Shown piece by piece: positions 1 through 7,730 of a stretch of 13,217 nt of DNA. The DNA lies in NCBI GenBank assembly GCA_039808325.1, contig JBDHSU010000111.1, positions 1 to 13,217 of the forward strand, given 5' to 3'. The stretch's first letter is position 1. Each line of letters begins with the position of its first letter. The translations under genes and the position numbers were made by a program. Source of the stretch: JAFKKS01 sp039808325. Lineage in GTDB: Bacteria; Pseudomonadota; Alphaproteobacteria; Rhizobiales; Xanthobacteraceae. The notes below the pieces were generated by a model. The model saw only the letters and a program-made list of their open reading frames with translations, did no database searches and was not told the DNA's origin.

Positions 1-258
1 TTCGATCCAAAATCATCGTGATCTGGTGCGGGATGAGGAAAAGTGTGGAGCGGTTTTCCGCCCGCATCCCGCTCTAAGTTATGAGAATCGATCACGTTCA
101 TGATTTTGGATCGATTCGATCCAAAATCATCGTGATCTGGTGCGGGATGAGGAAAAGTGTGGAGCGGTTTTCCGCCCGCATCCCGCTCTAAATATTAGAA
201 TCGATCACGTTCATGATTTTGGATCGATTCGATCCAAAATCATCGTGATCTGGTGCGG
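1..258. repeat. Tandem palindromic intergenic repeat, two full copies and a fragment
   Basis: A unit of about 114 bp at 1-114 is repeated almost identically at 115-227. The second copy differs by a small change where AAGTTATGAG becomes AAATATTAG. A third copy starts at 228 and breaks off at about 258. Each unit holds a hairpin with arms GCGGGATG and CATCCCGC around the core GGAAAAGTGTGGAGCGGTTTTCC. The junctions between units form a second palindrome, GATTTTGGATCGA followed by its reverse complement. The same element recurs in inverted orientation at 12258-12344, with one mismatch to 28-114 over 87 bp. The cluster lies downstream of the minus-strand gene ending at 299. It resembles the non-coding palindromic mosaic elements common in Rhizobiales. 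No coding function is seen in 1-298. Confidence 0.9.
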
Positions 259-298
259 CCGAGCCTTCGTGAACGCGTTTCGCCGACCCGCGTCGGCT

Positions 299-1327
299 TC
301 AGTTGCCCGTCCGGGCCGATTCCGGCACGAAGCCCTCTTCGAATATGTCGCCGAGCGCGGGCTTGTTCTTGAAGCTATAGGCAAGCCCGATCTGCTCCAG
401 CGTCTTGTCGAACCGCGCGGCGTCGATCGCGCCGAGGCCGTTCGCTAACGCCTGAGCGGTGAGGACGTTCTCTTTCAGCATGACGTTGAGCCGCTGCAAC
501 TCGACCTCGCGATTGATGCTGCCGTTGCGTTGCACCAGGGCATCGATCGCCTTCGCCGGGTCCTTGATCGTGTCCTTCAGCGCGGCACTCACCGCTGCGA
601 CAAACGCCTTCACCGCCTCCGGCTTCTCGGCCAGGAACCTGGGACGCGCCATGATCGCGCTGCCGTAAAGTGTGAGCCCGTAATCGCTCATGCGCATGAC
701 GACGATGTCGTCCGCGGGCACGCCTTTATCGCGCAGGTTCAGCGGCACGCCGTAGTTCAGCCCCACGACCGCGTCGGCCTCGCCGGCCGCCAGCATCGGC
801 TCGCGCACCGGAATGCCGGTGTTCAGGATCGTCGCCTTTTCGATGTCGATGCCCGTCAGCTTGACGAAGATCGGCCACTGGGCGGCGGCCGCATCGGCCT
901 GCGAGACGACGATCTTCGCCTCTTCCAGATCCTTCGGCTTGGCCACCCCGCGGCTGCGCCGCGACACCACGGCATAACCGGCGAGATTTTGCAGGATGAA
1001 GACCGCCTTGATGCCGGTGGTCGGATTTTGGTCGCGCCATCGAACCAGCGCGTTGAAGTCCCCGAGCGCGATATCGTAGGTCTCGCCGGCGAGCCGCGTG
1101 ATCGGCTCCAGCCCCGTGGCGGCGGGATCGATCGTGACGTCGAGTCCTTCGCGCTTGAAATAGCCCCGATCGAGCGCCAGGAAGAAGGGGGCCGCGGCGC
1201 CGTCGATCTTGCTGTCGAGACTGAATCTGACGGCCGTTTGCGCGCGCACGTCCGTCGCATCGGCGATAATTGCGAAGCTTCCCGCGCATAGTAGTGTCAA
1301 TACGGCGCGAACAACGCCAAAGTTCAT
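299..1327 (-). CDS. ABC transporter periplasmic substrate-binding protein, NitT/TauT (SsuA/THI5-like) family
   Basis: This is a 342-residue exported binding protein, probably for a sulfonate, nitrate, pyrimidine-precursor or similar small organic ligand; the ligand cannot be told from sequence. Residues 1-30 are a signal peptide with a hydrophobic stretch at about 5-22 and likely cleavage near DVRAQ. The mature part begins with the family pattern: a strand, then PFFLALDRGYFKREGLDV (47-64), then LAGETYDIALGD (79-90), matching the NMT1/SsuA fold. The ATG at 1327 has AAGG nine bases upstream. No permease or ATPase gene lies next to it here: 1-298 is repeats, so partners would be beyond the left edge or elsewhere. 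Regulation may act at the palindrome 1345-1361 and the direct repeats 1391-1430. Family assignment is good; substrate is unknown. Confidence 0.87.
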   Translation of the reverse strand: MNFGVVRAVLTLLCAGSFAIIADATDVRAQTAVRFSLDSKIDGAAAPFFLALDRGYFKREGLDVTIDPAATGLEPITRLAGETYDIALGDFNALVRWRDQNPTTGIKAVFILQNLAGYAVVSRRSRGVAKPKDLEEAKIVVSQADAAAAQWPIFVKLTGIDIEKATILNTGIPVREPMLAAGEADAVVGLNYGVPLNLRDKGVPADDIVVMRMSDYGLTLYGSAIMARPRFLAEKPEAVKAFVAAVSAALKDTIKDPAKAIDALVQRNGSINREVELQRLNVMLKENVLTAQALANGLGAIDAARFDKTLEQIGLAYSFKNKPALGDIFEEGFVPESARTGN

Positions 1328-1344
1328 CCCGATTAACCTTATTT

Positions 1345-1361
1345 CACCGGCATATCCGGTG
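1345..1361. promoter_or_regulatory. Operator-like palindrome upstream of the substrate-binding protein gene
   Basis: CACCGG-CATAT-CCGGTG is a perfect 6 bp inverted repeat with a 5-base centre. It lies 17 bp before the start codon at 1327 and just downstream of a possible promoter at 1374-1403. That is where a dimeric repressor would block transcription. The binding protein is unknown and no regulator gene is adjacent, so the role is inferred from position and symmetry only. Confidence 0.35.
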
Positions 1362-1373
1362 GTTCAGCCACGT

Positions 1374-1403
1374 ATCTTAGGAACGTACGCTTCACTTCGG
1401 CAA
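1374..1403 (-). promoter_or_regulatory. Possible sigma-70-type promoter of the substrate-binding protein gene
   Basis: Read on the minus strand, TTGCCG (1403-1398) and TAAGAT (1379-1374) are separated by 18 bp, giving a fair -35/-10 pair. The start site would fall near 1367, leaving a leader of about 40 bases before the ATG at 1327. The -35 lies inside the tandem repeat 1391-1430 and the palindrome 1345-1361 would be in the leader. The match is imperfect (4 of 6 bases at the -10), so this is tentative. Confidence 0.3.
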
Positions 1404-1430
1404 AAGAATATTTCACTTAGCAAAGAATAT
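1391..1430. repeat. Two tandem imperfect ~20 bp repeats in the intergenic region
   Basis: TTCACTTCGGCAAAAGAATA plus T (1391-1411) is followed directly by TTCACTTAGCAAAGAATAT (1412-1430). The copies differ by one substitution and two single-base indels. A spacing of about two helical turns puts both on the same DNA face, as for tandem activator or repressor sites. They overlap the candidate -35 at 1398-1403. The surrounding 1328-1430 is less GC-rich than the rest of the window, as expected of a promoter region between divergent genes. Confidence 0.45.
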
Positions 1431-1524
1431 GCCGCACGAAAGCGCGAACCGGCATCACAATTCATGTGCTTTCGTTAGCGTTCGGCGCGTCAAGGCGCCG
1501 CACGCACGAAACGGCCCGCGCTTT

Positions 1525-1569
1525 GGAGCGCGATCCCGAAAAGTGGAAACCGGTTTTCGGGAAAGCTCC
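1525..1569. repeat. Palindromic intergenic element, CCCGAAAA type
   Basis: The outer arms GGAGC (1525-1529) and GCTCC (1565-1569) enclose the inner arms CCCGAAAA (1535-1542) and TTTTCGGG (1554-1561). The core CGAAAAGTGGAAACCGGTTTTC resembles the cores of the repeats at 1-258, 12295-12349 and 13069-13174 but has different outer arms, so it is a separate subfamily. It lies between the divergent binding-protein and kinase genes. The rest of 1328-1647 holds the candidate control sites listed separately and an 8 bp inverted repeat ACGAAAGC/GCTTTCGT (1436-1443, 1468-1475). No gene is seen there. Confidence 0.75.
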
Positions 1570-1647
1570 ATCGGCGAAAACCAAACGCGGCCGCGCCGGT
1601 TCCAAGGAGCGCATTAAGCCGCCGATAACCGTAACCGCGCCAGGTTT

Positions 1648-3831
1648 GTGCGCCGGTCCGCAGACGCGGCGGCGCTGACCGCGACTGAAGGGAATCGCAA
1701 GATTCCGGCGGTACGATCCGGATTCGTTGCCATAGGTGTGTTCGTGCTGTTGGTTGTCTGCGTTTTCGTCGTCCTCCTTTGTGGGCTCGCCGCCGCGGCG
1801 TGGCTGTTTCTGCGGCGCGTGCGGCACGACATGCGGGAGAAGATCCGTCTCCTGGAGGAGCGTCTGGAGACGGCGGCCGACCGGAACTGGGAGTTGAAAG
1901 AAGCGGGAGAGCGCGCGCGCAGCCTCCTCGACGCGCAGGGCGACGTCATCGTGCGCCGCGACAGCCGAGAAATCGTCACTTACGCCAACGACGCGTTCTG
2001 CGCGCTTGTCGGACAGCGGCGCGATACGATCGTCGGAACGCAGTTCCGGGTTCCTGTCGTCGAACAAAGCGAGGCGACGGTGCTGCCCGACGGCACCCGG
2101 GTCCACGACCAGAAGATCGCGACGCCGAACGGCGGCCGCTGGATTTCCTGGCGCGAAGTCGTGGTGCGCGACGCGCGCCACGCGCAGACCGCGCGCCAAA
2201 GCGTCGGCCGCGACGTCACCGCACAAACGGAGGCGACGCGGGCCCTCGCCGAGGCGCGCGACCAGGCCGAGAGCGCAAGCCGCGCCAAATCGCGCTTCCT
2301 CGCCGTCGTCTCGCACGAGATCCGCACGCCGCTCAACGGCATCCTCGGCATGGCCGATCTGCTGCGCGACACCGTGCTGACGCAGGAACAGACGACCTAC
2401 GTCAACGCCGTCGTGACATCCGGACACACGCTGCTGTCCTTGATCGAGGACGTGCTCGACTTCTCGAAGATCGAAGCCGGCAAGATCGCGCTGGAACGCC
2501 GTCCATTTTCGCTGAGCACGCTGGTCGAGGGCACGGTCGAGCTGCTGGCGCCGCGCGCGCAGGCCAAGGGCCTCGACGTCGGCACCTATGTCGACGACGG
2601 GGTGCCGCATTCCGTCGTCGGCGACGCCGACCGCCTGCGCCAGGTGCTGCTCAATCTCGCCGGCAACGCCATCAAGTTCACCGAAGCCGGCGGCGTCGCC
2701 GTCATCGTGACGTCCGGCCCGCGAAGCGGCGAAGTCACCTTCACCGTAGAGGACACCGGCGTCGGTATCGATCCGGAGGCCCAGCAGCGCATCTTCAAGG
2801 AGTTCGAGCAGGCCGACGCGGGCGCCACGCGCCGCTTCGGCGGCACCGGGCTCGGCCTCGCCATCTCCAGGGGGATCGTCGAAAGCATGGCCGGCGACAT
2901 CCGGCTGGAAAGCGAACCCGGCCGCGGCGCGCGTTTCAGCGTCACCATCCCGCTTCCGGATGCGGCTGAGGCCGTCGAGGCGCAGGCCGCGCTTCCGCAC
3001 CTGAACGGCGCCGACGTGCTGATCGTCAGCCCGTCGGTGATCACGCCGCTGATCGGCCGGCGGATCGAGAATGCCGGCGCGCGCGTCAGCATCGCGACCT
3101 GCATGTCCGACGCCGTTCGCGATGCCGGCGCAAGCCCCTGGAGCGCGATCCTGGCGGACAGCGCCCTCGGCCTGCCCGCGTTGCGGGACGTTCTGCAGGC
3201 GGGGATGCGGTCGGCCTCCCGGCGTCTGGCCTTGATCACCCCCACCGAGCGCGCGCATCTGCCGGCGCTGCGCGAGGCGGGAATGACGGGCTACCTCATC
3301 AAGCCGGTACGCAGCGCGTCGCTCCTCGCCGTCCTGACGGGGGCCGAAACGGAAGCGGAGGAGACCGCCGTACCGCTGAATCCGGCCGCCGCGCCGCCGA
3401 CGGCGCCCGACAGTGCCGCGGTCAGCCTGAAAGTGCTGGTGGCGGAAGACAACGAGATCAACGCACTGCTGACGCGCTCGCTGCTGGAGAAGCTCGGGCA
3501 TCGGCCGACCTTGGCGGCGGACGGCGCGGCCGCGCTCGACCTCTGGCGCGCCGAGCGCGAGGGCGACGCGCCTTACGACCTCGTGCTCATGGACGTGAAC
3601 ATGCCGGTGATGGACGGCGTGGAGGCCGCCCGCCGCATGCGCGCGATGGAGAGGGAGGAGGACGACGCGCCGCCCACAAGGATCGTCGCGCTCAGCGCCA
3701 ACGCCTTCGCCGACGACCGCGACACCTGCCTCGCCGCCGGCATGAACGCCTTTCTGGTGAAGCCGCTGCATCGCGAGCAACTCATCACGACGCTTGAAAC
3801 GTTGAGCGATCCGAAGCGCGCGGCCGCGTGA
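1648..3831 (+). CDS. Membrane-anchored PAS hybrid sensor histidine kinase with two receiver domains
   Basis: This 727-residue protein senses an unknown signal and phosphorylates itself. Order of parts: one membrane segment (about 24-56); a short coiled linker (57-90); a PAS domain (about 93-192); a HisKA dimerisation domain with phospho-acceptor H223 in SHEIRTPLNG; and an HATPase domain with N336/N340, the G1 box DTGVGID (369-375) and the G2 box GGTGLGL (398-404). The first receiver (about 455-565) keeps D504 and K552 but has SP where the acidic pair should be. The second receiver (595-718) has E600/D601, D649, S683 and K705 and looks fully active. There is no HPt domain, so a separate phosphotransfer protein or a direct partner is expected. 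The start is GTG; an in-frame stop at 1615 and the absence of any ATG before the membrane segment force this choice, although no good ribosome site precedes it. Its output is unknown. Its downstream neighbour on the same strand is the olsB-like gene. Confidence 0.93.
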   Translation: MRRSADAAALTATEGNRKIPAVRSGFVAIGVFVLLVVCVFVVLLCGLAAAAWLFLRRVRHDMREKIRLLEERLETAADRNWELKEAGERARSLLDAQGDVIVRRDSREIVTYANDAFCALVGQRRDTIVGTQFRVPVVEQSEATVLPDGTRVHDQKIATPNGGRWISWREVVVRDARHAQTARQSVGRDVTAQTEATRALAEARDQAESASRAKSRFLAVVSHEIRTPLNGILGMADLLRDTVLTQEQTTYVNAVVTSGHTLLSLIEDVLDFSKIEAGKIALERRPFSLSTLVEGTVELLAPRAQAKGLDVGTYVDDGVPHSVVGDADRLRQVLLNLAGNAIKFTEAGGVAVIVTSGPRSGEVTFTVEDTGVGIDPEAQQRIFKEFEQADAGATRRFGGTGLGLAISRGIVESMAGDIRLESEPGRGARFSVTIPLPDAAEAVEAQAALPHLNGADVLIVSPSVITPLIGRRIENAGARVSIATCMSDAVRDAGASPWSAILADSALGLPALRDVLQAGMRSASRRLALITPTERAHLPALREAGMTGYLIKPVRSASLLAVLTGAETEAEETAVPLNPAAAPPTAPDSAAVSLKVLVAEDNEINALLTRSLLEKLGHRPTLAADGAAALDLWRAEREGDAPYDLVLMDVNMPVMDGVEAARRMRAMEREEDDAPPTRIVALSANAFADDRDTCLAAGMNAFLVKPLHREQLITTLETLSDPKRAAA

Positions 3832-3887
3832 TACCCGCGCGCGCCGTGCGACGCAGGCGCGTCTTGTCATAAATCCTTGCCGCGCCC

Positions 3888-4868
3888 ATGCTTGAACGCG
3901 CCCGAGGGAATGGCGGCGCGAATCGCGTGACCTCCGTTCGCACCGCCCCTCACAGGATGGGGCATGGCATGTTGCAGAATCCCGCTCGAGAGCAGACCAT
4001 CGCGCCAATTCCGCTGGCGCCGCCGCCGGCGTCGATACGGGCGGTGCCGCGAACAGCGGGGGCGTCCCGGCCTCTGGGGCGCCTAGGCTCGCTCGAGGTG
4101 CATCTCGCGAACGACGCGAAGGACGTGCGGCGCGCGCAGCGCCTGCGCTACCGCGTCTTCTATGGCGAGATGTCCGCGAAAGGCCTATCCGCGCGCCTGC
4201 TGCGCCGCGACGCCGACGCGTACGATGAGATTTGCGACCATCTGCTCGTCATCGACAATATCGGCTCGCGCGGGACGAAGCGCGCGCCGCGCGTCGTCGG
4301 CACCTATCGCCTGCTGCGGCAGGACGTCGCCGCGCGGCATCGGGGCTTCTACAGCGCCGCCGAATTCGACATCGCGCTCCTCCTGGCGCGTCATCGGAAT
4401 CTGAAATTCCTGGAGCTGGGGCGCTCTTGCGTCGCCCCGCCCTACCGCAACCGCCGCACCGTCAACCTCTTGTGGCACGCGATCTGGCGCTACGTTCTCG
4501 AACATCGCATCGATGCGATGTTCGGCTGCGCCAGCCTGGACGGCACCGACCTGAAGAGTTTGGCGCAGCCCCTCTCGTATCTGCATCACTTCGCGGCGGC
4601 TGACGACGACTGGCGGGCGCGGGCGCTGCCCTCGCGCCGCGTTCCGATGGCATGCCTCGCGGCCAACGATATCGACCCGCGCGCCGCATGGCGCGATCTG
4701 CCGCCGCTGGTCAAAGGCTATCTGAGGCTGGGCGCGCGCGTCGGCGACGGCGCCGTCGTCGATCATCGCTTCGGCACGACGGACGTGCTGATCGTGCTGC
4801 CCGTCTCCCACATCGATCAGCGCTACATCGCGCATTTCGGCGCGGCCGCCGAGCGTCACGCGGCTTGA
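3888..4868 (+). CDS. olsB: Probable L-ornithine N-alpha-acyltransferase (GNAT-type, OlsB family)
   Basis: OlsB transfers a 3-hydroxyacyl group from acyl carrier protein to the alpha-amino group of ornithine, giving lyso-ornithine lipid, the first step of this phosphorus-free membrane lipid. The catalytic core spans about residues 66-310. Family-like segments are AQRLRYRVFYGEM (83-95), CDHLLVIDN (116-124), VVGTYRLLRQ (136-145), LELGRSCVAPPYR (175-187), FGCASLDGTD (212-221) and LPPLVKGYLRLGARV (271-285), ending in FGTTDVLIVLPV (295-306). The first 60 residues are rich in Pro and Arg and may not all be translated. ATG at 3957 and 3969 are alternatives; the one at 3969 has GGGG six bases upstream, whereas 3888 has no clear ribosome site. 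No OlsA (PlsC-type acyltransferase) gene follows, which is usual when the two genes are unlinked. It is convergent with coaA across 3 bp. The family is well supported; the exact acceptor is inferred. Confidence 0.8.
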   Translation: MLERARGNGGANRVTSVRTAPHRMGHGMLQNPAREQTIAPIPLAPPPASIRAVPRTAGASRPLGRLGSLEVHLANDAKDVRRAQRLRYRVFYGEMSAKGLSARLLRRDADAYDEICDHLLVIDNIGSRGTKRAPRVVGTYRLLRQDVAARHRGFYSAAEFDIALLLARHRNLKFLELGRSCVAPPYRNRRTVNLLWHAIWRYVLEHRIDAMFGCASLDGTDLKSLAQPLSYLHHFAAADDDWRARALPSRRVPMACLAANDIDPRAAWRDLPPLVKGYLRLGARVGDGAVVDHRFGTTDVLIVLPVSHIDQRYIAHFGAAAERHAA

Positions 4869-4871
4869 ATC

Positions 4872-5825
4872 CTACAGCCGGCGCAGCGCCACCTCGTCGA
4901 TGAGGTGACTCGGGCCCTTCTTGAGGATCAAGTCGGCGCGTTGCCGCGTCGGCAGGATGTTCTCGCGCAGGTTGACGAGATTGATGCGATTCCAGATCGA
5001 GGCGGCGACCTCCTTCGCCTCGTCGTCGCTCAATTGCGAGTAGCGATGGAAGTACGACTTCGGATCGCGGAACGCCGTGCCACGCAGCGTCAGGAAGCGA
5101 TCGACGTACCATCCGAACAGCATGTCTTCGTCGGCGTCGAGATAGATCGAGAAGTCGAAGAAGTCGGAGACGAACGGAATGGCCTTGCCGTCCTTCGGCG
5201 GCCGTCCCGCCTGCAACACGTTGAGACCTTCGACGATCAGGATATCGGGGCGGTCCACTTCGACCCAATGGTTCGGCAGCACGTCGTAGACGAGATGCGA
5301 GTAGACCGGCGCCCGCACCGGCCGCCGCCCCGCCTTGATGTCGGTGAGGAAGCGCAGCAGCGCGGTGATGTCGTAGCTCTCCGGAAAACCTTTCTTCTCC
5401 ATCAGGTTTTCGCCGGCGAGAACGGCGTTGGGATAGAGGAAGCCGTCGGTCGTCACGAGATCGACCTTCGGCACGTTCGGCCAGCGCGCCAGCGACGCTT
5501 GCAGCACGCGCGCGGTGGTCGACTTGCCGACCGCGACCGAGCCACCGACGCCGATGATGTACGGCACTTTCGCGTCGCCGGTTCCGAGAAAGCGTTGCTG
5601 CGCGTGAAAAAGCCGCTGCGTGGCCGCGACATACATCGAAAGGAGCCGCGACAACGGCAGGTAGATCTCCTCGATCTCTTTGAGGTCGAGCCGGTCGTGC
5701 AGCGAGCGCAGCCGCGTCACTTCCTCGGCGCTCAATGTCATCGGCGTGTCGGCGCGCAGGCGCGCCCACTCCGCACGCGTGAGGATACGGTAAGGCGAAA
5801 TGCCGTCGTCTGGGCGCTGATCCAT
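4872..5825 (-). CDS. coaA: Pantothenate kinase, type I (CoaA)
   Basis: CoaA phosphorylates pantothenate with ATP, the first and usually feedback-controlled step of coenzyme A synthesis in the cytosol. The 317 residues match the usual length of bacterial type I enzymes. The P-loop GGSVAVGKST is at 94-103 with K101. It is followed by VDLVTTDGFLYPN (121-133), the segment SHLVYDVLP, the motif DILIVEGLNVLQ and a C-terminal WNRINLVNLRENI segment, all typical of the family. The start ATG at 5825 has GGAG six bases upstream. It is the last gene of the his operon, 15 bp after hisE, and its TAG stop is only 3 bp from the end of the convergent olsB-like gene. CoA synthesis has no direct link to histidine; the pairing is a conserved neighbourhood in Rhizobiales as far as I recall. 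Confidence 0.97.
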   Translation of the reverse strand: MDQRPDDGISPYRILTRAEWARLRADTPMTLSAEEVTRLRSLHDRLDLKEIEEIYLPLSRLLSMYVAATQRLFHAQQRFLGTGDAKVPYIIGVGGSVAVGKSTTARVLQASLARWPNVPKVDLVTTDGFLYPNAVLAGENLMEKKGFPESYDITALLRFLTDIKAGRRPVRAPVYSHLVYDVLPNHWVEVDRPDILIVEGLNVLQAGRPPKDGKAIPFVSDFFDFSIYLDADEDMLFGWYVDRFLTLRGTAFRDPKSYFHRYSQLSDDEAKEVAASIWNRINLVNLRENILPTRQRADLILKKGPSHLIDEVALRRL

Positions 5826-5840
5826 CGCTGTCTCCGGGCC

Positions 5841-6164
5841 TCAGAACTTCGGCCGCGATGCCTTCTCTTCGAGGCCGGTCATGCCGGTGCGCACCGCGAG
5901 CGCCGCCTCAACTTCCGTCAGCGGCACGTCGCGCGACCGCAGCAGCACCAGCAGATGATAAAGCAGGTCGGCCGTCTCCGCGACGAAGTGCTCGCGATCC
6001 TCGGCGACGGCGGCCAGCGCCGTCTCGACGGCTTCCTCGCCCATCTTCTTGGCGCAATGGGCGACGCCGCGATCGAGCAGCTTGCGGGTATAGGATTTCC
6101 CATCTTCGACGCGGGCGCGTTCCGCGACACGCCTTTCGAGATCGTGAATTGTGAAGGCGCTCAT
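5841..6164 (-). CDS. hisE: Phosphoribosyl-ATP pyrophosphatase (HisE)
   Basis: HisE hydrolyses phosphoribosyl-ATP to phosphoribosyl-AMP and pyrophosphate, the second step of histidine synthesis. It is a short all-alpha protein of the MazG-like superfamily. With the ATG at 6164 it has 107 residues, the usual size. The metal-binding acidic residues are in KKMGEEAVETALA (E43, E44, E47) and in ETADLLYHLL (E63, D66). I prefer this ATG because a good ribosome site, AGGACGGA, lies just upstream. The frame also opens with a GTG at 6182 that overlaps the hisF stop as GTGA and would add six residues. HisI, which acts next and in some bacteria is fused to HisE, is not in the window. Confidence 0.95.
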   Translation of the reverse strand: MSAFTIHDLERRVAERARVEDGKSYTRKLLDRGVAHCAKKMGEEAVETALAAVAEDREHFVAETADLLYHLLVLLRSRDVPLTEVEAALAVRTGMTGLEEKASRPKF

Positions 6165-6178
6165 GAGCGATTCCGTCC

Positions 6179-6979
6179 TCACCTGGCCCCAGGCGGATCC
6201 GCCGGCGGATCGAGCCGCATCGGCAACCCCGCACGCGCCATATAATCCTTGGCTTCCCGCACCGTAAATTCTCCAAAATGGAAGATCGACGCGGCGAGCA
6301 CCGCCGTCGCGTGCCCCTCGCGGATGCCGGCGACGAGGTGATCGAGCGACCCGACCCCGCCGGAAGCGATCACCGGCACCGGCACCGCGTCCGCCACGGC
6401 GCGCGTGAGCGCGATGTCGTAGCCGGCCTTGGTGCCGTCCCGGTCCATCGAGGTCAGCAGGATTTCGCCGGCCCCGAGTTCCGCGACCTCGCGCGCATAG
6501 GCGATCGCATCGATCCCGGTCGGGTTACGCCCGCCATGGGTGAAAATCTCCCATCGATCGGGCTCTCCCGGCTTCGACACTTTTTTCGCGTCGATGGCGA
6601 CGACGATGCATTGATCGCCGAATTTCTCCGCCGCCTCCTTCACGAAGGCCCGGCGCGCCACCGCCGCCGTGTTGATGGAAACCTTGTCGGCGCCGGAGCT
6701 CAGCAGCTTGCGGATATCCTCGACGGCGCGCACGCCGCCGCCGACGGTCAGCGGCATGAAGCACGCTTCCGCGGTACGCCGCACGACATCGAAGATCGTT
6801 TCGCGGTTCTCGTGGCTCGCCGTGATGTCGAGGAACGTCAGTTCGTCGGCGCCGGCCGCATCGTAGGCGATCGCCGCCTCGACCGGATCGCCGGCATCGC
6901 GCAGATCGACAAAATTGACGCCCTTGACGACGCGGCCGTCCTTCACGTCCAGGCAGGGAATGACGCGGACCTTGAACAT
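6179..6979 (-). CDS. hisF: Imidazole glycerol phosphate synthase, cyclase subunit (HisF)
   Basis: HisF is the (beta/alpha)8-barrel subunit that joins ammonia from HisH to PRFAR, giving imidazole glycerol phosphate and AICAR. It has 266 residues. The catalytic aspartates fall at the canonical positions: D11 in IPCLDVKDGR and D130 in VVAIDAKK. Phosphate-binding segments are TVGGGVR (78-84) and PVIASGGVGS. A short tail rich in Pro and Asp (about 253-266) follows the barrel. The ATG at 6979 lies 3 bp after the hisA stop, so translation is probably coupled, and its stop overlaps the possible GTG start of hisE. It should pair with the HisH encoded two genes upstream. Confidence 0.98.
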   Translation of the reverse strand: MFKVRVIPCLDVKDGRVVKGVNFVDLRDAGDPVEAAIAYDAAGADELTFLDITASHENRETIFDVVRRTAEACFMPLTVGGGVRAVEDIRKLLSSGADKVSINTAAVARRAFVKEAAEKFGDQCIVVAIDAKKVSKPGEPDRWEIFTHGGRNPTGIDAIAYAREVAELGAGEILLTSMDRDGTKAGYDIALTRAVADAVPVPVIASGGVGSLDHLVAGIREGHATAVLAASIFHFGEFTVREAKDYMARAGLPMRLDPPADPPGAR

Positions 6980-6982
6980 GGC

Positions 6983-7720
6983 TCACGCGCCGCCATGCGC
7001 GGCGAGAAGCGCGAGCGCCGCCGCGGGATCGAGCCGCCCGTCGTAAAGCGCGCGGCCGGCGATGGCGCCGCCGAGCTTGGCGGCGCGCGGCGCGAGCAGC
7101 GCGCGCACATCGGCGAGGGAGGCAAGCCCTCCCGACGCGATGACGGGAACGGAAAGCGCCTCCGCCAGCGCGATGGTGCCGTCGAGATTGAGTCCCTTCA
7201 GCAACCCGTCGCGCGCGATATCCGTATAGATGATCGCCGCAACGCCTGCGTCCTCGAACCGGCGCGCGACGTCGAGCGCGGCAAGCTCCGACGTTTCGGC
7301 CCAGCCTTCGACCGCGACGCGGCCGTCACGCGCGTCGAGCCCGACCGCGACGCGCGCCGGGAAGCGGCGCGCCGCCTCTTTCACCAGGCCGGGATCGCGC
7401 ACCGCGGCCGTCCCGATGATGACACGCGTCACCCCTTTCTCGAGCCAGGATTCGACCGTCGCGAGGTCGCGGATGCCGCCGCCGAGCTGCACCGGGATGC
7501 CGACCGTTTCGAGAATGCGCTCCACCGCCTGCGCGTTCATCGGGCGGCCGGCGAAGGCGCCGTCGAGGTCGACGAGATGCAGATAGCGGAAGCCCTGCGA
7601 CTCGAAGACGTGCGCCTGCGCGGCCGGATCGCGGTTGAACACGGTCGCGCGCTGCATGTCGCCTTGCTCGAGGCGCACGCACACGCCGTCCTTCAGGTCG
7701 ATGGCGGGAAAAAGGATCAT
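6983..7720 (-). CDS. hisA: ProFAR isomerase (HisA)
   Basis: HisA is the (beta/alpha)8-barrel isomerase that converts ProFAR to PRFAR by an Amadori rearrangement, supplying the substrate for HisF next door. It has 245 residues, a standard length. The catalytic pair is D8 in FPAIDLKDG and D129 in VAVGLDARDG. The phosphate-binding glycine motifs are QLGGGIR (78-84) and VIASGGLAS. It shares the barrel fold and origin with HisF, and the motifs line up between the two. The start is 10 bp after the hisH stop with only a weak ribosome site, which suits coupled translation in the operon. Confidence 0.98.
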   Translation of the reverse strand: MILFPAIDLKDGVCVRLEQGDMQRATVFNRDPAAQAHVFESQGFRYLHLVDLDGAFAGRPMNAQAVERILETVGIPVQLGGGIRDLATVESWLEKGVTRVIIGTAAVRDPGLVKEAARRFPARVAVGLDARDGRVAVEGWAETSELAALDVARRFEDAGVAAIIYTDIARDGLLKGLNLDGTIALAEALSVPVIASGGLASLADVRALLAPRAAKLGGAIAGRALYDGRLDPAAALALLAAHGGA

Positions 7721-7730
7721 GACGGATCGC

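Noticed and set aside
1462..4008. Very long minus-strand open frame of 848 codons opposite the hybrid kinase
   Set aside because: Its translation is low-complexity Arg/Gly/Ala-rich sequence without domains, while the plus strand encodes a clear kinase. Long antisense frames are expected in GC-rich DNA with strong third-position bias.
4866..4874. A terminator between the convergent olsB-like gene and coaA
   Set aside because: The gap is only 3 bp and I see no stem-loop with a T-run in it or just beyond on either strand. Termination must use another mechanism or occur inside the opposite gene.
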